This document shows positions 1 through 8,724 of a stretch of 64,000 nt of DNA, one piece after another. Below the pieces are notes generated by a model. That model worked only from the letters and a program-made list of their open reading frames with translations. It was not told the DNA's origin and searched no databases. Source of the stretch: an uncultured Saprospiraceae bacterium (lineage in GTDB: Bacteria > Bacteroidota > Bacteroidia > Chitinophagales > Saprospiraceae); assembly GCA_937951615.1 (NCBI GenBank), contig CALFBH010000041.1, positions 186,001-250,000 on the forward strand, written 5' to 3'. The first letter of the stretch is position 1; each line of letters begins with the position of its first letter. The position numbers were made by a program, and so were the translations under genes.

Positions 1-44
1 GGTCTTAATAAACACAAACTCAAACACCAAATTCAAATTCAAGT

Positions 45-1772
45 ATGAGTAGCATATTAAATCAACGTATTATAGAGAATCGCCTGAAAATTGGTGAGAT
101 CATTAAGGAATTGCATCAGATGACGATTGACATTGGGAATGATGAACTTGCTGAGACGGTGAGTGATCTTCGGAATCGGGTGAATGATCCTTATATGTTT
201 GTGATTGTGGGTGAAGTGAAGGCAGGGAAAAGTAGTTTTATTAATGCTTTATTGGAAACGGATAAGGAGGTTTGCAAAGTTGCTCCTGATCCATGTACCG
301 ATACTATTCAGCAGATTTTGTATGGGGAAGAAGAAGCGACGATTACGGTGAATGAGCATTTGAAAAAGATCTTGCTGCCTGTGGAGATTTTGAAGGAAAT
401 TGCCATTGTAGATACGCCAGGTACGAATACGATTTCTGAATATCATCAGGAAATTACGGAGCGATTTATTCCGGGTAGCGATTTGATTGTATTTGTCTTT
501 GAAGCTAAAAACCCTTATCGACAATCTGCCTGGGACTTTTTTAGGTTTATTCATGAAGACTGGCGGAAGAAGATTATTTTTATTTTACAACAAAAAGACC
601 TCATGGAACCTGACGACCTGGTTATCAACCATGAAGGGGTCAGGAAATATGCGATAAAACGTGGCATTGAGGCACCGAATGTTTTTAGTGTTTCTGCTAA
701 GATGGAGATTGCAGGGAACGCAGATAGTGGTTTTTTGCCGGTACGCGATTATATACAGGAAAATATCACGGGTGGTAAAGCTCCTGTTTTAAAGCTGATT
801 AATAATATCAATACTTCGCGCAATGTAGGCGAACGAATCGATAAAGGATTGCAAACCCGCACGGCTCAGTTGGAAGCAGACCGTCACTTCAGAGCAGACA
901 TACATAAGACGCTGGACGAGCAGGCGGTTCGGTCGAATAATCAGATTGATACGCTGGTGGAAAATCTGGTGACGGCTTATGACCGGATTACGATAAAAAC
1001 GGGGAATGAACTGAAAGGTGGCTTAGGATTTTTTAGTATTGCCCGACGTTCGATTATGTCTGTTTTTAATAAAAGTAATACGCTGGAACAATGGCTGACT
1101 GACTTGTCGTCGAATATGGAGCGTGACCTGAATGATGCCATGCACGAGAAGTTGCAAAACGGGGTAACGGATATTGCAGAGAGTATTCAGCAGATGGCTA
1201 AAATTATTGACCTCAAAATTCGCAATAGTGAAACGATTCTGAAAAACAACCACGATATATTTGGAGACATTGCCGACCGACGTAGTAATGTGATGCGTGA
1301 TTTGCAGGAGGAGTTTTCCAAATTTATGAACAAGACAGAAAATTTTGTTGGTTCGGAGGTCTTTACGGAGGAAGGTTCTACTACGCCCAATCTTGCCGCT
1401 GGAGGTGGGCTGGCTGTGGTAGGCGTTATTCTCACTGCACTGACACAAGGCGCGGTTTTCGATATTACAGGCGGAATTTTGACGGCAGTTGGTTTCTTGT
1501 TTGCTGGCGTGACTGTTCGCTTAAAGCGGAATAAGGTGATAGAGGGTTATGATGCTGAGGTGAATAAGGGACGCATCAAGTTGGAGAATGAAGTCAGCGA
1601 AAAACTGAAGGCTTATGTCGCCAATATCAAAACTAAGATTGATGATAATTTTGACAATTTCGATGCGATGCTGGAAATAGAAGATAAGCAGGTGCAGCAG
1701 CTAACTGAACAGCATCAGCGTATTGATAGTCAGTTGGTTGGGATGCTTGGGGAGTTGGAAAGTGTGATTTAA
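45..1772 (+). CDS. Dynamin-like GTPase with C-terminal membrane segment
   Basis: Probable large GTPase of the bacterial dynamin-like group, which bind and remodel membranes on GTP hydrolysis. Visible G motifs are the P-loop GEVKAGKS at residues 56-63, a threonine-rich G2 region around 85-87, DTPG at 123-126 and a QQKD G4-like motif at 182-185. Residues about 250-440 look helical and coiled-coil-like. A Gly/Ala/Val-rich hydrophobic stretch at about 452-495 resembles a membrane paddle or hairpin and is followed by a charged helical tail. The 575-residue length suits the family. It stands alone; the next gene is over 600 bp away. The cellular target is unknown. The fold is confident and the physiological role is not. 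Confidence 0.85.
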   Translation: MSSILNQRIIENRLKIGEIIKELHQMTIDIGNDELAETVSDLRNRVNDPYMFVIVGEVKAGKSSFINALLETDKEVCKVAPDPCTDTIQQILYGEEEATITVNEHLKKILLPVEILKEIAIVDTPGTNTISEYHQEITERFIPGSDLIVFVFEAKNPYRQSAWDFFRFIHEDWRKKIIFILQQKDLMEPDDLVINHEGVRKYAIKRGIEAPNVFSVSAKMEIAGNADSGFLPVRDYIQENITGGKAPVLKLINNINTSRNVGERIDKGLQTRTAQLEADRHFRADIHKTLDEQAVRSNNQIDTLVENLVTAYDRITIKTGNELKGGLGFFSIARRSIMSVFNKSNTLEQWLTDLSSNMERDLNDAMHEKLQNGVTDIAESIQQMAKIIDLKIRNSETILKNNHDIFGDIADRRSNVMRDLQEEFSKFMNKTENFVGSEVFTEEGSTTPNLAAGGGLAVVGVILTALTQGAVFDITGGILTAVGFLFAGVTVRLKRNKVIEGYDAEVNKGRIKLENEVSEKLKAYVANIKTKIDDNFDNFDAMLEIEDKQVQQLTEQHQRIDSQLVGMLGELESVI

Positions 1773-2293
1773 AATTCCAACGTTAAAAATTCCAAATTCC
1801 AAAAACAAATGCGGGTGGGCAAAATTCCAAAATAAACTCAAATTCAAAAGACAAATTCAAAAGCAAATTTAAAAACTACATGTGGGAGAAGCGTGGGTGG
1901 TAGATTCAAATTTGCTTTGCGCTCTCAGTTCTCAAGACGTTATAATTGGCTGATTTCTATTTTTTTCAAAAAAAAGCCAAAAAAATTTTGTCAAAAAAAA
2001 AAAAAAGACATATAATTGCATCCGATACTACTCTACAAAAATTTAATTCGGCTGAATACCCTATAATACCTTCTTAAAAAACGGTCTTTATATAATACAG
2101 TCAGAATTAGATTCCACTTACATACAGATATTCACACTCTAAAAGTATGAGAAATATTTTCTCATACTAAGGGTTTTCTATACTTATTTCTTAAATGCAA
2201 AAACCATATTGCTTATGAGGAGAGCGAAGTATGTCCGTATATTAACCTTTTAGTTCGCGAAAACGTACTGACACATTGAGCAAAAACAAAAAC
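1773..2293. other. Intergenic stretch, AT-rich, no gene seen
   Basis: No convincing coding sequence. The left part is built of repeats of AATTCCAAA and AAATTCAAA words, of the kind seen in other intergenic gaps here. It is followed by long A and T runs (about 1966-2007) and a perfect hairpin at 2144-2168. Confidence 0.6.
2144..2168. other. Perfect 11-bp hairpin in intergenic DNA
   Basis: AGTATGAGAAA at 2144-2154 pairs with TTTCTCATACT at 2158-2168 around a 3-nt loop. No T-run follows, so a classical terminator is unlikely. It could be an operator or a processed structure upstream of the lipoprotein gene. Confidence 0.5.
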
Positions 2294-2358
2294 GCCGTGC
2301 CATTCTCGTTGTAGGAGAACCACACGGCAAAGCTTCGCAGTCCGGCTTATGGGACTGC
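2294..2358 (+). promoter_or_regulatory. Two-hairpin structured leader of the lipoprotein gene
   Basis: Hairpin 1 has GCCGTG (2294-2299) paired with CACGGC (2323-2328), a symmetric 3x3 internal loop, then TTCTC (2303-2307) with GAGAA (2315-2319) around a 7-nt loop. Hairpin 2 has GCAGTCC (2337-2343) paired with GGACTGC (2352-2358) around an 8-nt loop. They lie 35-100 nt before the ATG at 2394 and look like an mRNA leader. No known riboswitch class is recognised. Confidence 0.5.
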
Positions 2359-2393
2359 AAGAACTATTTAGAATTTTAAAATTAATCAAAATT

Positions 2394-3971
2394 ATGAAAA
2401 ACTTTAAGAAACGCCATGTTTTAGCTATTTTCGCTGCCTTATTTTTCTTTTCATTTTTCCAAAGCTGTGAAAATGAAATTCTCAACATTCAGCCTGACTC
2501 GACCACAAATATCATTACAGAACCTTTGGATATTGATAATTTTCTCAGTCATTCAAAGAAATCTATCAAAACCCTTAATGCTGTGTTTAGAGATGATGCA
2601 ACTCGTTCTATCACCGATTCCACGACTTTTGAGGAAAAGTGGGGAACACCTAATTATGACCGACTTACCCAAGTCAACACAAGTGAGAACAATGAACTCC
2701 TCATTGTCCCCTTGGAAAATCTAGAAACGGGCATTACACATAATGTACTTGTCGGTTGGCAGGAAAATGGGGATGTTAAACTTCGCATAGTTCATGATAA
2801 TCGGGTACTAACTTCTCAAACTGCTGCCTATACACCAATAAAAGAAGGTTTTGAAGGTATATTTGGAGTTGTTGAACCCGATTATTCAGTGTCTTCAACA
2901 GACGCTCCTGTTTTATGTTATGAAGAAATTGGGTGCTTTTGTGAAGGTTGCATATATTGTGTAATGGAAGTTCCTTGTCAATCTATGGGCATAAGTAATC
3001 CAAATACATCTACAGACAATAGCGGGCCTGGCGGGGGAGGTGGGCCTTCTGGAAATAACAATACTGAAAATAATACTTCTGAAGAAGATTGCCTATATGA
3101 AATCCCCGAAAACACTAGCAGTTCGACGACAACAGGTAGTGGAGGCGGATTTCATCCAGAAGGAGAAACAACTAACCCTGATTGCTATAACGATTGCAGT
3201 AGCTGTGAGCCAGGAGCAGATAACCCAAATTGTGGTGATGATTGTTTTGGATATTATGATTTAAACTGTGATGGTGAAATGGATGGATACGAAGAATGTG
3301 TTGCAGGTGGAGGGTGTTTTGAAACTTGTTGTGTATTGTCAGTCGAGTGCACTGAAAACATATTTAATGAGATAGCCAATCAACTAGGAATTACTGTATC
3401 AGAGGTCATTTTCTTAGACGATCTTGGATTGCTAGAAGAAGCTGCTCAAAATCAAAATCTACTGGAACTATTAATTGACAATATAGATACACCAGAAAAC
3501 TTAACGTTAATTGAAGACGGAGGTATTTTAGTAAGTAAAACATGCGAAAGTTCATTTCAATTTGCCCCCACAGGTGCGGGTTTTACATGCCAAGTAAACA
3601 ATATATCACACACGTATTTCCCTAATTTCGGGCCATATATTGCTGTCGAAATTCCAGAATTATGCCTTCAAGTAAGTGGAGCAGACGCTTTTGGAACTCC
3701 ATTAACAGCTTTAAAAGCTGCTGAATTATCAGCATTTGCAATGGATAATGCTAGGTTAGCACTTTTTGACGAAATTGAAAGCGGAACCATTTTTACAGAT
3801 ATCCAAGCTAAATACGAATATAGAAATATTTACACCGCAAAATTGCTAGAGCTAACTGGAGGACAAACGACATCTTCTATTTCATATGGAGCATGCAGTG
3901 GAAGCATTCCTACTGCTCCATATCAACTTAATCCGTTAGGAGGATATACTATATGTATTACTCTATGGTAA
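2394..3971 (+). CDS. Cysteine-rich lipoprotein of unknown function
   Basis: Exported lipoprotein by sequence: the N-terminus from the ATG at 2394 is basic, then hydrophobic, then FFQSC, a lipobox with Cys about residue 25. An upstream in-frame ATG at 2349 would bury this signal and lies inside a leader hairpin, so 2394 is preferred. The mature protein has about two dozen cysteines, clustered around nucleotides 2915-2980 and 3180-3350. A Gly/Ser/Asn-rich linker lies near 3010-3060, and an Asp-rich DLNCDGEMDGYEE segment resembles EF-hand-like or dockerin-type calcium loops. Disulfide-rich surface folding is likely. No family is recognised. Confidence 0.75.
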   Translation: MKNFKKRHVLAIFAALFFFSFFQSCENEILNIQPDSTTNIITEPLDIDNFLSHSKKSIKTLNAVFRDDATRSITDSTTFEEKWGTPNYDRLTQVNTSENNELLIVPLENLETGITHNVLVGWQENGDVKLRIVHDNRVLTSQTAAYTPIKEGFEGIFGVVEPDYSVSSTDAPVLCYEEIGCFCEGCIYCVMEVPCQSMGISNPNTSTDNSGPGGGGGPSGNNNTENNTSEEDCLYEIPENTSSSTTTGSGGGFHPEGETTNPDCYNDCSSCEPGADNPNCGDDCFGYYDLNCDGEMDGYEECVAGGGCFETCCVLSVECTENIFNEIANQLGITVSEVIFLDDLGLLEEAAQNQNLLELLIDNIDTPENLTLIEDGGILVSKTCESSFQFAPTGAGFTCQVNNISHTYFPNFGPYIAVEIPELCLQVSGADAFGTPLTALKAAELSAFAMDNARLALFDEIESGTIFTDIQAKYEYRNIYTAKLLELTGGQTTSSISYGACSGSIPTAPYQLNPLGGYTICITLW

Positions 3972-4023
3972 AACACTAATTTCGTTACTGTTCTAAGTCT
4001 AAAGAATCATAAATAACAACAAA

Positions 4024-4728
4024 ATGAATACAAATTTCGCGTTCAATTCAAATAAATATGACCTTTGGGAAATCTATGAGGTTATAAAGAAATATTATCC
4101 AATTGGAATAAGTAGAAATGAAGGTAGAGGTATTTATTTAGAATACAAGGGCATTCAAGCATTGGAAAAAATAATTGCTGACAATATTCACAACAGTAAT
4201 AATTATCAGGACAGATGGGAAAGTTTCACGACTCAAATTGGGAAGGAGTTAAATAAAGAAATCATTGGGACAACTTATGGTCAGGCTCCAAGCTTTAGTT
4301 CTTCAATAATTTTGCAAAAGAATGAACTTGAGGATTGTATTCATAAAAAAGAGCTACATTTTTCTGTGAGTCTAATCGGGAATTTCTACCAAATTTATGG
4401 CTTAGATACAACGACAGTTTTAGATGTAAAAGAACAGAAAGGTTTTCACGCCGTAAATGCAGTCACGACTTCTCCTTATGCAGCGTTTAAAGAATATTTT
4501 GAATTTGTAGAACGCAGAATACAGGAAAAATACCTGAATTACAAAATTGTCCCATTTGGATTTGGTCAGGCAATTATTAGAGGCTTGGAAGTTAGATACT
4601 TAGATGACTTCGACTGCTCAATTAACAAGGGGCTTTTCAATCACTTTTTGAGCGAAGAAAACATTTCAAAATTTATACGTGGTGATAAGAATTACGGCAA
4701 AGAAATGTGGGCAAAAAAAGAAGACTAA
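4024..4728 (+). CDS. Hypothetical cytoplasmic protein
   Basis: A 234-residue protein with no signal peptide or membrane segment. Composition is that of a soluble mixed alpha/beta protein, rich in Lys, Glu, Tyr and Phe. I recognise no motif or family. It starts 52 bp after the lipoprotein gene on the same strand, so it may be co-transcribed, and is followed at once by a strong terminator. Codon usage looks like its neighbours. That it is a real gene is supported by length, position and the tailored 3' hairpin. Function is unknown. Confidence 0.65.
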   Translation: MNTNFAFNSNKYDLWEIYEVIKKYYPIGISRNEGRGIYLEYKGIQALEKIIADNIHNSNNYQDRWESFTTQIGKELNKEIIGTTYGQAPSFSSSIILQKNELEDCIHKKELHFSVSLIGNFYQIYGLDTTTVLDVKEQKGFHAVNAVTTSPYAAFKEYFEFVERRIQEKYLNYKIVPFGFGQAIIRGLEVRYLDDFDCSINKGLFNHFLSEENISKFIRGDKNYGKEMWAKKED

Positions 4729-4746
4729 GAACATAAATAAAACGAT

Positions 4747-4782
4747 AAAATGCAGGCAAGAGTTGTTTCTTGTCTGCATTTT
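4747..4782. terminator. Bidirectional intrinsic terminator
   Basis: A 15-nt arm beginning AAAATGCAGG (4747-4761) pairs with TCTTGTCTGCATTTT (4768-4782), with one G-U on the plus strand, around a 6-nt loop. Flanking A and T tracts let it serve the convergent genes ending at 4728 and 4810. Confidence 0.85.
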
Positions 4783-4809
4783 CATCCGCCTAATCATCAA
4801 AAGGAAAAC

Positions 4810-5418
4810 CTACTTCACCCGACAATCCAACAACTTCCGCTCCCCAATATAACCTTCTAGGTGGTCGCCAATAGCCAGTGGACCAACTCCTTCTGGCGTA
4901 CCCGTAAAAATCATATCGCCCATCTGTAGCTTGAAGAACTTGGACACGTAACTGATGAGGTAATCAAAAGAAAAAATCAGGTCGGAGGTATTGCCTTGTT
5001 GTACCGTTTCGCCATTTTTATGGAGGTGAAAACCGATATTATTGGCTTTGAAGTCGTCCATTGAAATAAACTCACCCAGAACTGCCGAGCCGTCAAAGGC
5101 TTTTGCAATTTCCCAGGGATGCCCTTTTTCTTTGCAACGTGCCTGTACATCCCGCGCGGTCAGGTCTAAACCAAAGGTAATCTGGTCGTAGTATTTGTGG
5201 GCAAATTGCTCATCGACGTGCTTTCCATTTTTACAAATCTTCAATACAATCTCCGCTTCGTGGTGCAGGTTTTTCGTAAATTCCGGATAGTAGAATGGCT
5301 TTCGATTAATCAGCATTGCCGTATCAGGTTTCATAAAAACGAGCGGCTGCTTGGGAACGGGGCTGTTCATTTCCTTGGCATGATTGGCATAATTTCGACC
5401 GATGCAGATGATCTTCAT
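4810..5418 (-). CDS. Fumarylacetoacetate hydrolase (FAH) family protein
   Basis: Small single-domain FAH-family enzyme, the size of FAHD1-type acylpyruvases and oxaloacetate decarboxylases (about 200 residues). Metal ligands are visible as HHEAEIV (Glu54 and Glu56) and FGLDLTARD (Asp85). The GDMIFTGTPEGVGP motif near residues 165-180 is typical. Members cleave or decarboxylate beta-diketo acids such as acylpyruvate, fumarylpyruvate or oxaloacetate using Mg or Mn. Substrate cannot be decided from sequence. It lies 48 bp downstream of trpS on the same strand; the gap holds GATGAA and CGTAATTA word repeats. Confidence 0.9.
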   Translation of the reverse strand: MKIICIGRNYANHAKEMNSPVPKQPLVFMKPDTAMLINRKPFYYPEFTKNLHHEAEIVLKICKNGKHVDEQFAHKYYDQITFGLDLTARDVQARCKEKGHPWEIAKAFDGSAVLGEFISMDDFKANNIGFHLHKNGETVQQGNTSDLIFSFDYLISYVSKFFKLQMGDMIFTGTPEGVGPLAIGDHLEGYIGERKLLDCRVK

Positions 5419-5466
5419 TTGTAATGATAAATGATGAACTATGAATGATGAATACGCAATTCGTAA

Positions 5467-6501
5467 TTAAAACTTAGGATTTAAGAGTCCTGTGATTTCT
5501 TTTACTTCACGCAGGGTTTGCTGGGCAACTTTGCGGATATTGGCGGAGGATTCCTGAATTTGTCGCTTGACATTTTTGCGGTCAGCATAGAGTTCCGCTT
5601 TTTTCTCGCGGAATGGCGTGGTCAGTTTGACCAATGCTTCAGCTACCGTGCCTTTGAGATCGCCATAAGACAGGCTGCTGTCATTATAGCCTTTTTTCAT
5701 CTCATTATAGGTCTCTATCTCGCCAGAAGCTTTGAGTAGCATAAATAAATTGGCTACGCCCGCACTCATTTTACGTTCGCCACTTGCTTCGTCCATTTCT
5801 ACTTCTCCAGCATCCGTGACGGCTGACTTGACTTGTTTGCGAATACGTTCTTCTTCTGCAAATACACCAATCCAGTGTTTTTCGCCTGCGCTTTTGCTCA
5901 TCTTCCGAGTTGGGTCGGCAGTCGAAGCGATATTTGGTGTTTCGGTGAATAGTGTTTCTGGCAGAACGAAATATTCTTTCCCAAACTGGGTATTAAATCG
6001 CTGTGCAATATTACGCGCTAACTCTAAATGCTGCGACTGATCTTTGCCAACTGGCACATAATCCGCTTTATAAATCAAAATATCTGCTGCCTGTAATACG
6101 GGATAGTCAAATAGTCCTACTGAAATAAAGGAATCTTTTGAGCCTGCTTTTACCTGTGCTGATTTGTCTTTAAACTGCGTCATACGAGTCACTTCTCCAT
6201 AAGAAGCCATGCAGTTGAAAATCCAGCCCAACTCTGTATGTTCTGGCACCAGCGATTGTATAAATAAACTTTCCGGTTGAATCCCACAAGCCAGTAAATT
6301 CAATGTCAAGTCCCAAACATTCTGACGGAGTTTATCGGCTTTATAAGGCATCGTTATGGCATGGTAATCTACTATACCATAAACACAGTCGTATTTTTCT
6401 TGTAAATCGACCCAGTTTTTGACTGCCCCGAAGTAGTTGCCGAGGTGCATATCGCCAGTAGGCTGAATGCAGGATAAGACTTGTTTTCTTTTTTCAGACA
6501 T
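5467..6501 (-). CDS. trpS: Tryptophan--tRNA ligase
   Basis: Class I aminoacyl-tRNA synthetase charging tRNA-Trp with tryptophan at the expense of ATP. The HIGH-class signature is HLGN at residues 19-22, inside the family motif QPTGDMHLGNYFGA. The second ATP-binding motif is KMSKS at 200-204. The 344-residue length is normal for bacterial TrpRS. The Rossmann core and C-terminal anticodon-binding helices are intact. The upstream gap carries TGTTGTGTTGATG-like words and one copy of a dispersed repeat of about 100 bp. Confidence 0.97.
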   Translation of the reverse strand: MSEKRKQVLSCIQPTGDMHLGNYFGAVKNWVDLQEKYDCVYGIVDYHAITMPYKADKLRQNVWDLTLNLLACGIQPESLFIQSLVPEHTELGWIFNCMASYGEVTRMTQFKDKSAQVKAGSKDSFISVGLFDYPVLQAADILIYKADYVPVGKDQSQHLELARNIAQRFNTQFGKEYFVLPETLFTETPNIASTADPTRKMSKSAGEKHWIGVFAEEERIRKQVKSAVTDAGEVEMDEASGERKMSAGVANLFMLLKASGEIETYNEMKKGYNDSSLSYGDLKGTVAEALVKLTTPFREKKAELYADRKNVKRQIQESSANIRKVAQQTLREVKEITGLLNPKF

Positions 6502-6559
6502 TTTTTGTTGTGTTGATGTGTTGTGGTGTTACTGTGTTAATGTATTGATGCTGCATAAA

Positions 6560-6654
6560 TGGAAATACAAATACAAATTCAAATTCAAAAAACTATTGAC
6601 AATAAGCCAATTAGTCAAATTGAACGTCGCGTTTAGTTGAGTCCAGGCACTTAA
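6560..6654 (+). repeat. Dispersed repeat, copy 1 (partner at 53818-53919)
   Basis: About 95 bp closely matching 53818-53919 in the same orientation. Shared landmarks are TGGAAATACAAAT, TATTGACAATAAGCCAATTA and GCGTTTAGTTGAGTCCA. In this copy the right end closes with an inverted repeat, GCGTTTA (6629-6635) and TAAACGC (6652-6658), which is only half kept in the other copy. No ORF. Confidence 0.8.
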
Positions 6655-6699
6655 ACGCAGACCTACGATACAAACATTTCTTTGCGAAGGAAAGTTCCT

Positions 6700-7083
6700 T
6701 TATCCCGCAACAGCAATGAATGAAATTTCGACATTGACAAACTTGGGCAAATTGACGACTTCGACCAATTCGCGTGCGGGGGCTGTATTTTCATCAAAGA
6801 ACTCGGCATAAACTGCATTGATGCGGCTGTAATCATGCATGTCAGAAACAAAGACGGAGCATTTGACGATATTTTCATAGCTCAATCCAGCTTCTTTCAG
6901 CATTGCACCGATGTTTTTCATCACCTGACGCGTCTCGTCTTCGATACTGTCTTGCACCAATTCTCCTGTAGCTGGGTTGATAGCAATTTGGCCAGAGCCG
7001 TAAAGCATACCACCTGCTAGCACGGATTGATTATAAGGTCCGACGGGAGCGGGTGCATTTTTTGTATTGATAATTTTTTTCAT
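6700..7083 (-). CDS. ridA: RidA family reactive imine/enamine deaminase
   Basis: Member of the YjgF/YER057c/UK114 (RidA) family, which hydrolyse reactive enamine and imine intermediates such as 2-aminoacrylate released by PLP enzymes. The 127-residue length and full motif order fit: APVGPYNQ near the start, SGQIAINPATGE, then KCSVFVSDM and the C-terminal ARELVEVVNLPK with the conserved arginine that holds the substrate carboxylate, and VNVEISFIAVAG. It would form a trimer in the cytosol. It is transcribed alone; the upstream gap holds repeated TTGAGT words and a terminator. Confidence 0.95.
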   Translation of the reverse strand: MKKIINTKNAPAPVGPYNQSVLAGGMLYGSGQIAINPATGELVQDSIEDETRQVMKNIGAMLKEAGLSYENIVKCSVFVSDMHDYSRINAVYAEFFDENTAPARELVEVVNLPKFVNVEISFIAVAG

Positions 7084-7150
7084 AATGATTGGTGTATTGA
7101 GTGTACTGAGTTGATTGAGTAACTTAATTTACTCAACAAAAACAGAAACT

Positions 7151-7185
7151 AAAGAAGCCCCGCATACAGGTATGGGAGCTTCTTT
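7151..7185. terminator. Bidirectional terminator after rpmF
   Basis: AAAGAAGC (7151-7158) pairs with GCTTCTTT (7178-7185), with further CCC/GGG and CATA/TATG pairing inside. It ends the yceD-rpmF unit; a T-rich tract follows on the plus strand too. Confidence 0.75.
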
Positions 7186-7213
7186 TATCTTTTTTCAATT
7201 GCGTTAGTGTGGC

Positions 7214-7399
7214 TTATTCCTCGTCTTGGAAGACGATAGCGGGTTTGCCTCTATAATGTCCACACTCATCACAAACGTGGTGGCGCAATACTGGATTGCC
7301 ACAATTGGTACAAGCCATTACATTGGGTACTGGCGTGTTGTAGTGTGTACGACGTTTACGTTTACGCTGCTTGGATATTTTACTCTTAGGATGTGCCAT
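7214..7399 (-). CDS. rpmF: 50S ribosomal protein L32
   Basis: Ribosomal protein bL32, 61 residues. It has the basic N-terminus with MAHPKSKISKQRKRKRR and a four-cysteine zinc ribbon, CTNC (Cys30, Cys33) and CDEC (Cys43, Cys46), so it is the zinc-binding C+ form. It follows yceD, the usual partner of rpmF across bacteria, with a 69-bp gap. Both are probably expressed from the promoter before yceD. Confidence 0.97.
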   Translation of the reverse strand: MAHPKSKISKQRKRKRRTHYNTPVPNVMACTNCGNPVLRHHVCDECGHYRGKPAIVFQDEE

Positions 7400-7468
7400 A
7401 ATCTATCTTTTAAAACTTTTTCTTTATTGATTGAGGTTGCCTGTTGGGACAAACCTGTTATTTTATAT

Positions 7469-7987
7469 TTATAATTTTTTCTTCAACTCAGCCCATATTG
7501 GATTAATGGTTTCTTCTTCTGATTCCACATCATCTGAACTTAGATAATCTAATACATTGGAATCACAAGTCGGGTCGCCTTCCTCGTTTGCACAAGGCAC
7601 TCTTCTCATCGGAACACTCAGGCAGATGAACTCGTAAGCCTGTTGAGCAATATTGAGTTCTGTTTCTCCTGGCAACAGATATATGACCTGTTCTTCTTCC
7701 CCTCCTTCCTCACTGAATTTGACCAATAATTGTTCTTTTCCCTCTATTGGGAGATCACGTTCTTCAGCACATAGATCACAATTCACTTGAATTGTACCTT
7801 CAAAGGAAAAATCCAGTACAAACATGCCCGGTCGTTTTTCAAACGCCACTTCCAATTCAATATCTCCTTCTTCTAGCAATGCTTCTTCAAAGCTGCCAAA
7901 AAAGTGGCGGTCTACCTGAAAATTGAACAGGTGTTTGCCTTGCTTTAATCCCTGGAAAGGAATGGAATATTCTGATATTTTTTTCAC
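7469..7987 (-). CDS. yceD: YceD family (DUF177) protein
   Basis: DUF177/YceD family, usually encoded just upstream of rpmF and linked to 23S rRNA metabolism in bacteria and plastids. Visible landmarks are the NCDLC pair near residue 70, the central acidic region, the conserved ICLSVPMRRVPC segment and the C-terminal PIWAELKKL motif typical of the family. Length of 172 residues is standard. A minus-strand promoter -7 box lies at 8018-8025, about 30 nt before the start. Exact molecular role is unsettled in the family. Confidence 0.92.
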   Translation of the reverse strand: MKKISEYSIPFQGLKQGKHLFNFQVDRHFFGSFEEALLEEGDIELEVAFEKRPGMFVLDFSFEGTIQVNCDLCAEERDLPIEGKEQLLVKFSEEGGEEEQVIYLLPGETELNIAQQAYEFICLSVPMRRVPCANEEGDPTCDSNVLDYLSSDDVESEEETINPIWAELKKKL

Positions 7988-8017
7988 TTCTGTTTATCTT
8001 TCCCAAAAACGTGGACG

Positions 8018-8025
8018 CAAAGGTA
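8018..8025 (-). promoter_or_regulatory. -7 promoter element for yceD-rpmF
   Basis: On the minus strand this reads TACCTTTG, a perfect match to the Bacteroidota -7 consensus TAnnTTTG, about 30 nt before the yceD start. No clear TTG lies at -33. Confidence 0.6.
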
Positions 8026-8113
8026 AGGAATTTGTGTGAAAACTGGTAGGGAACCTCAGGTGTTTTTTAGTGATTAGACTCAAATTTTGTGGTAAAGCGT
8101 TTTCAATCTCCAT

Positions 8114-8719
8114 CTAAAGGTCATTCTCATAACGCTTCACCATCGCTTCCTGTGATTCTGCTTCTTCACTTGTGCCGAGCTGATCTTTCAGCATCTGCCC
8201 CATTGTCGGAAAGGTCGAACGCTCAATTTTCGATGCTGCACTCCATAGCTTTGACCGCATGAGGGCTTTTGCACAATGAAGAAAAACTTCTTCTATGGAG
8301 ATGACGATACAGGTCTTTGGCGGGTTCTTTTCATCAGGAAACATTTCCAACAGGGCTATATCCGTAGAGATATATGCACTGCCATTCACTCTAAGTGTCT
8401 CATCCATACCAGGAATAAGAAAAAGCATCCCGATACGACCTGATTCTAGAATATTGGTCAGACTATCTAGTAGTTTGTTCCCTTTGGAGTCGGGAATAAT
8501 AATTTCCTGCTGATTGAGAATTTTGACAAATCCGGGCTTCCCGCCTCTAGGAGAAGCGTCTACTTTTCCGTGCTGATTGCAGGTAGAAAGAATGAGAAAT
8601 GGAGATTTTTCTATAAAATTGATTGCATGTTTGTCCAGAGCAGAAAGCTGTTTTTTACTCGCTCGCTCGCTGGGCAGACCGTATAGTTTTCTAAGTTGAG
8701 TCGCATTTTCTATTTTCAC
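8114..8719 (-). CDS. PPOX-class FMN-binding protein
   Basis: Split-barrel flavoprotein of the pyridoxamine 5'-phosphate oxidase-like superfamily, in the group often labelled MSMEG_1061-type. Supporting segments are FLILSTCNQHGKVDASPRGG near the N-terminus, the IPDSKGNKLLDSL segment that contacts FMN phosphate, GRIGMLFLIPG and the HCAKALMRSKLW motif. It is probably a dimeric cytosolic FMN or F420-type oxidoreductase; substrate is unknown. The gene starts 5 bp after the small Rpn-tail gene, so the two form an operon. Confidence 0.88.
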   Translation of the reverse strand: MKIENATQLRKLYGLPSERASKKQLSALDKHAINFIEKSPFLILSTCNQHGKVDASPRGGKPGFVKILNQQEIIIPDSKGNKLLDSLTNILESGRIGMLFLIPGMDETLRVNGSAYISTDIALLEMFPDEKNPPKTCIVISIEEVFLHCAKALMRSKLWSAASKIERSTFPTMGQMLKDQLGTSEEAESQEAMVKRYENDL

Positions 8720-8724
8720 ACTTA

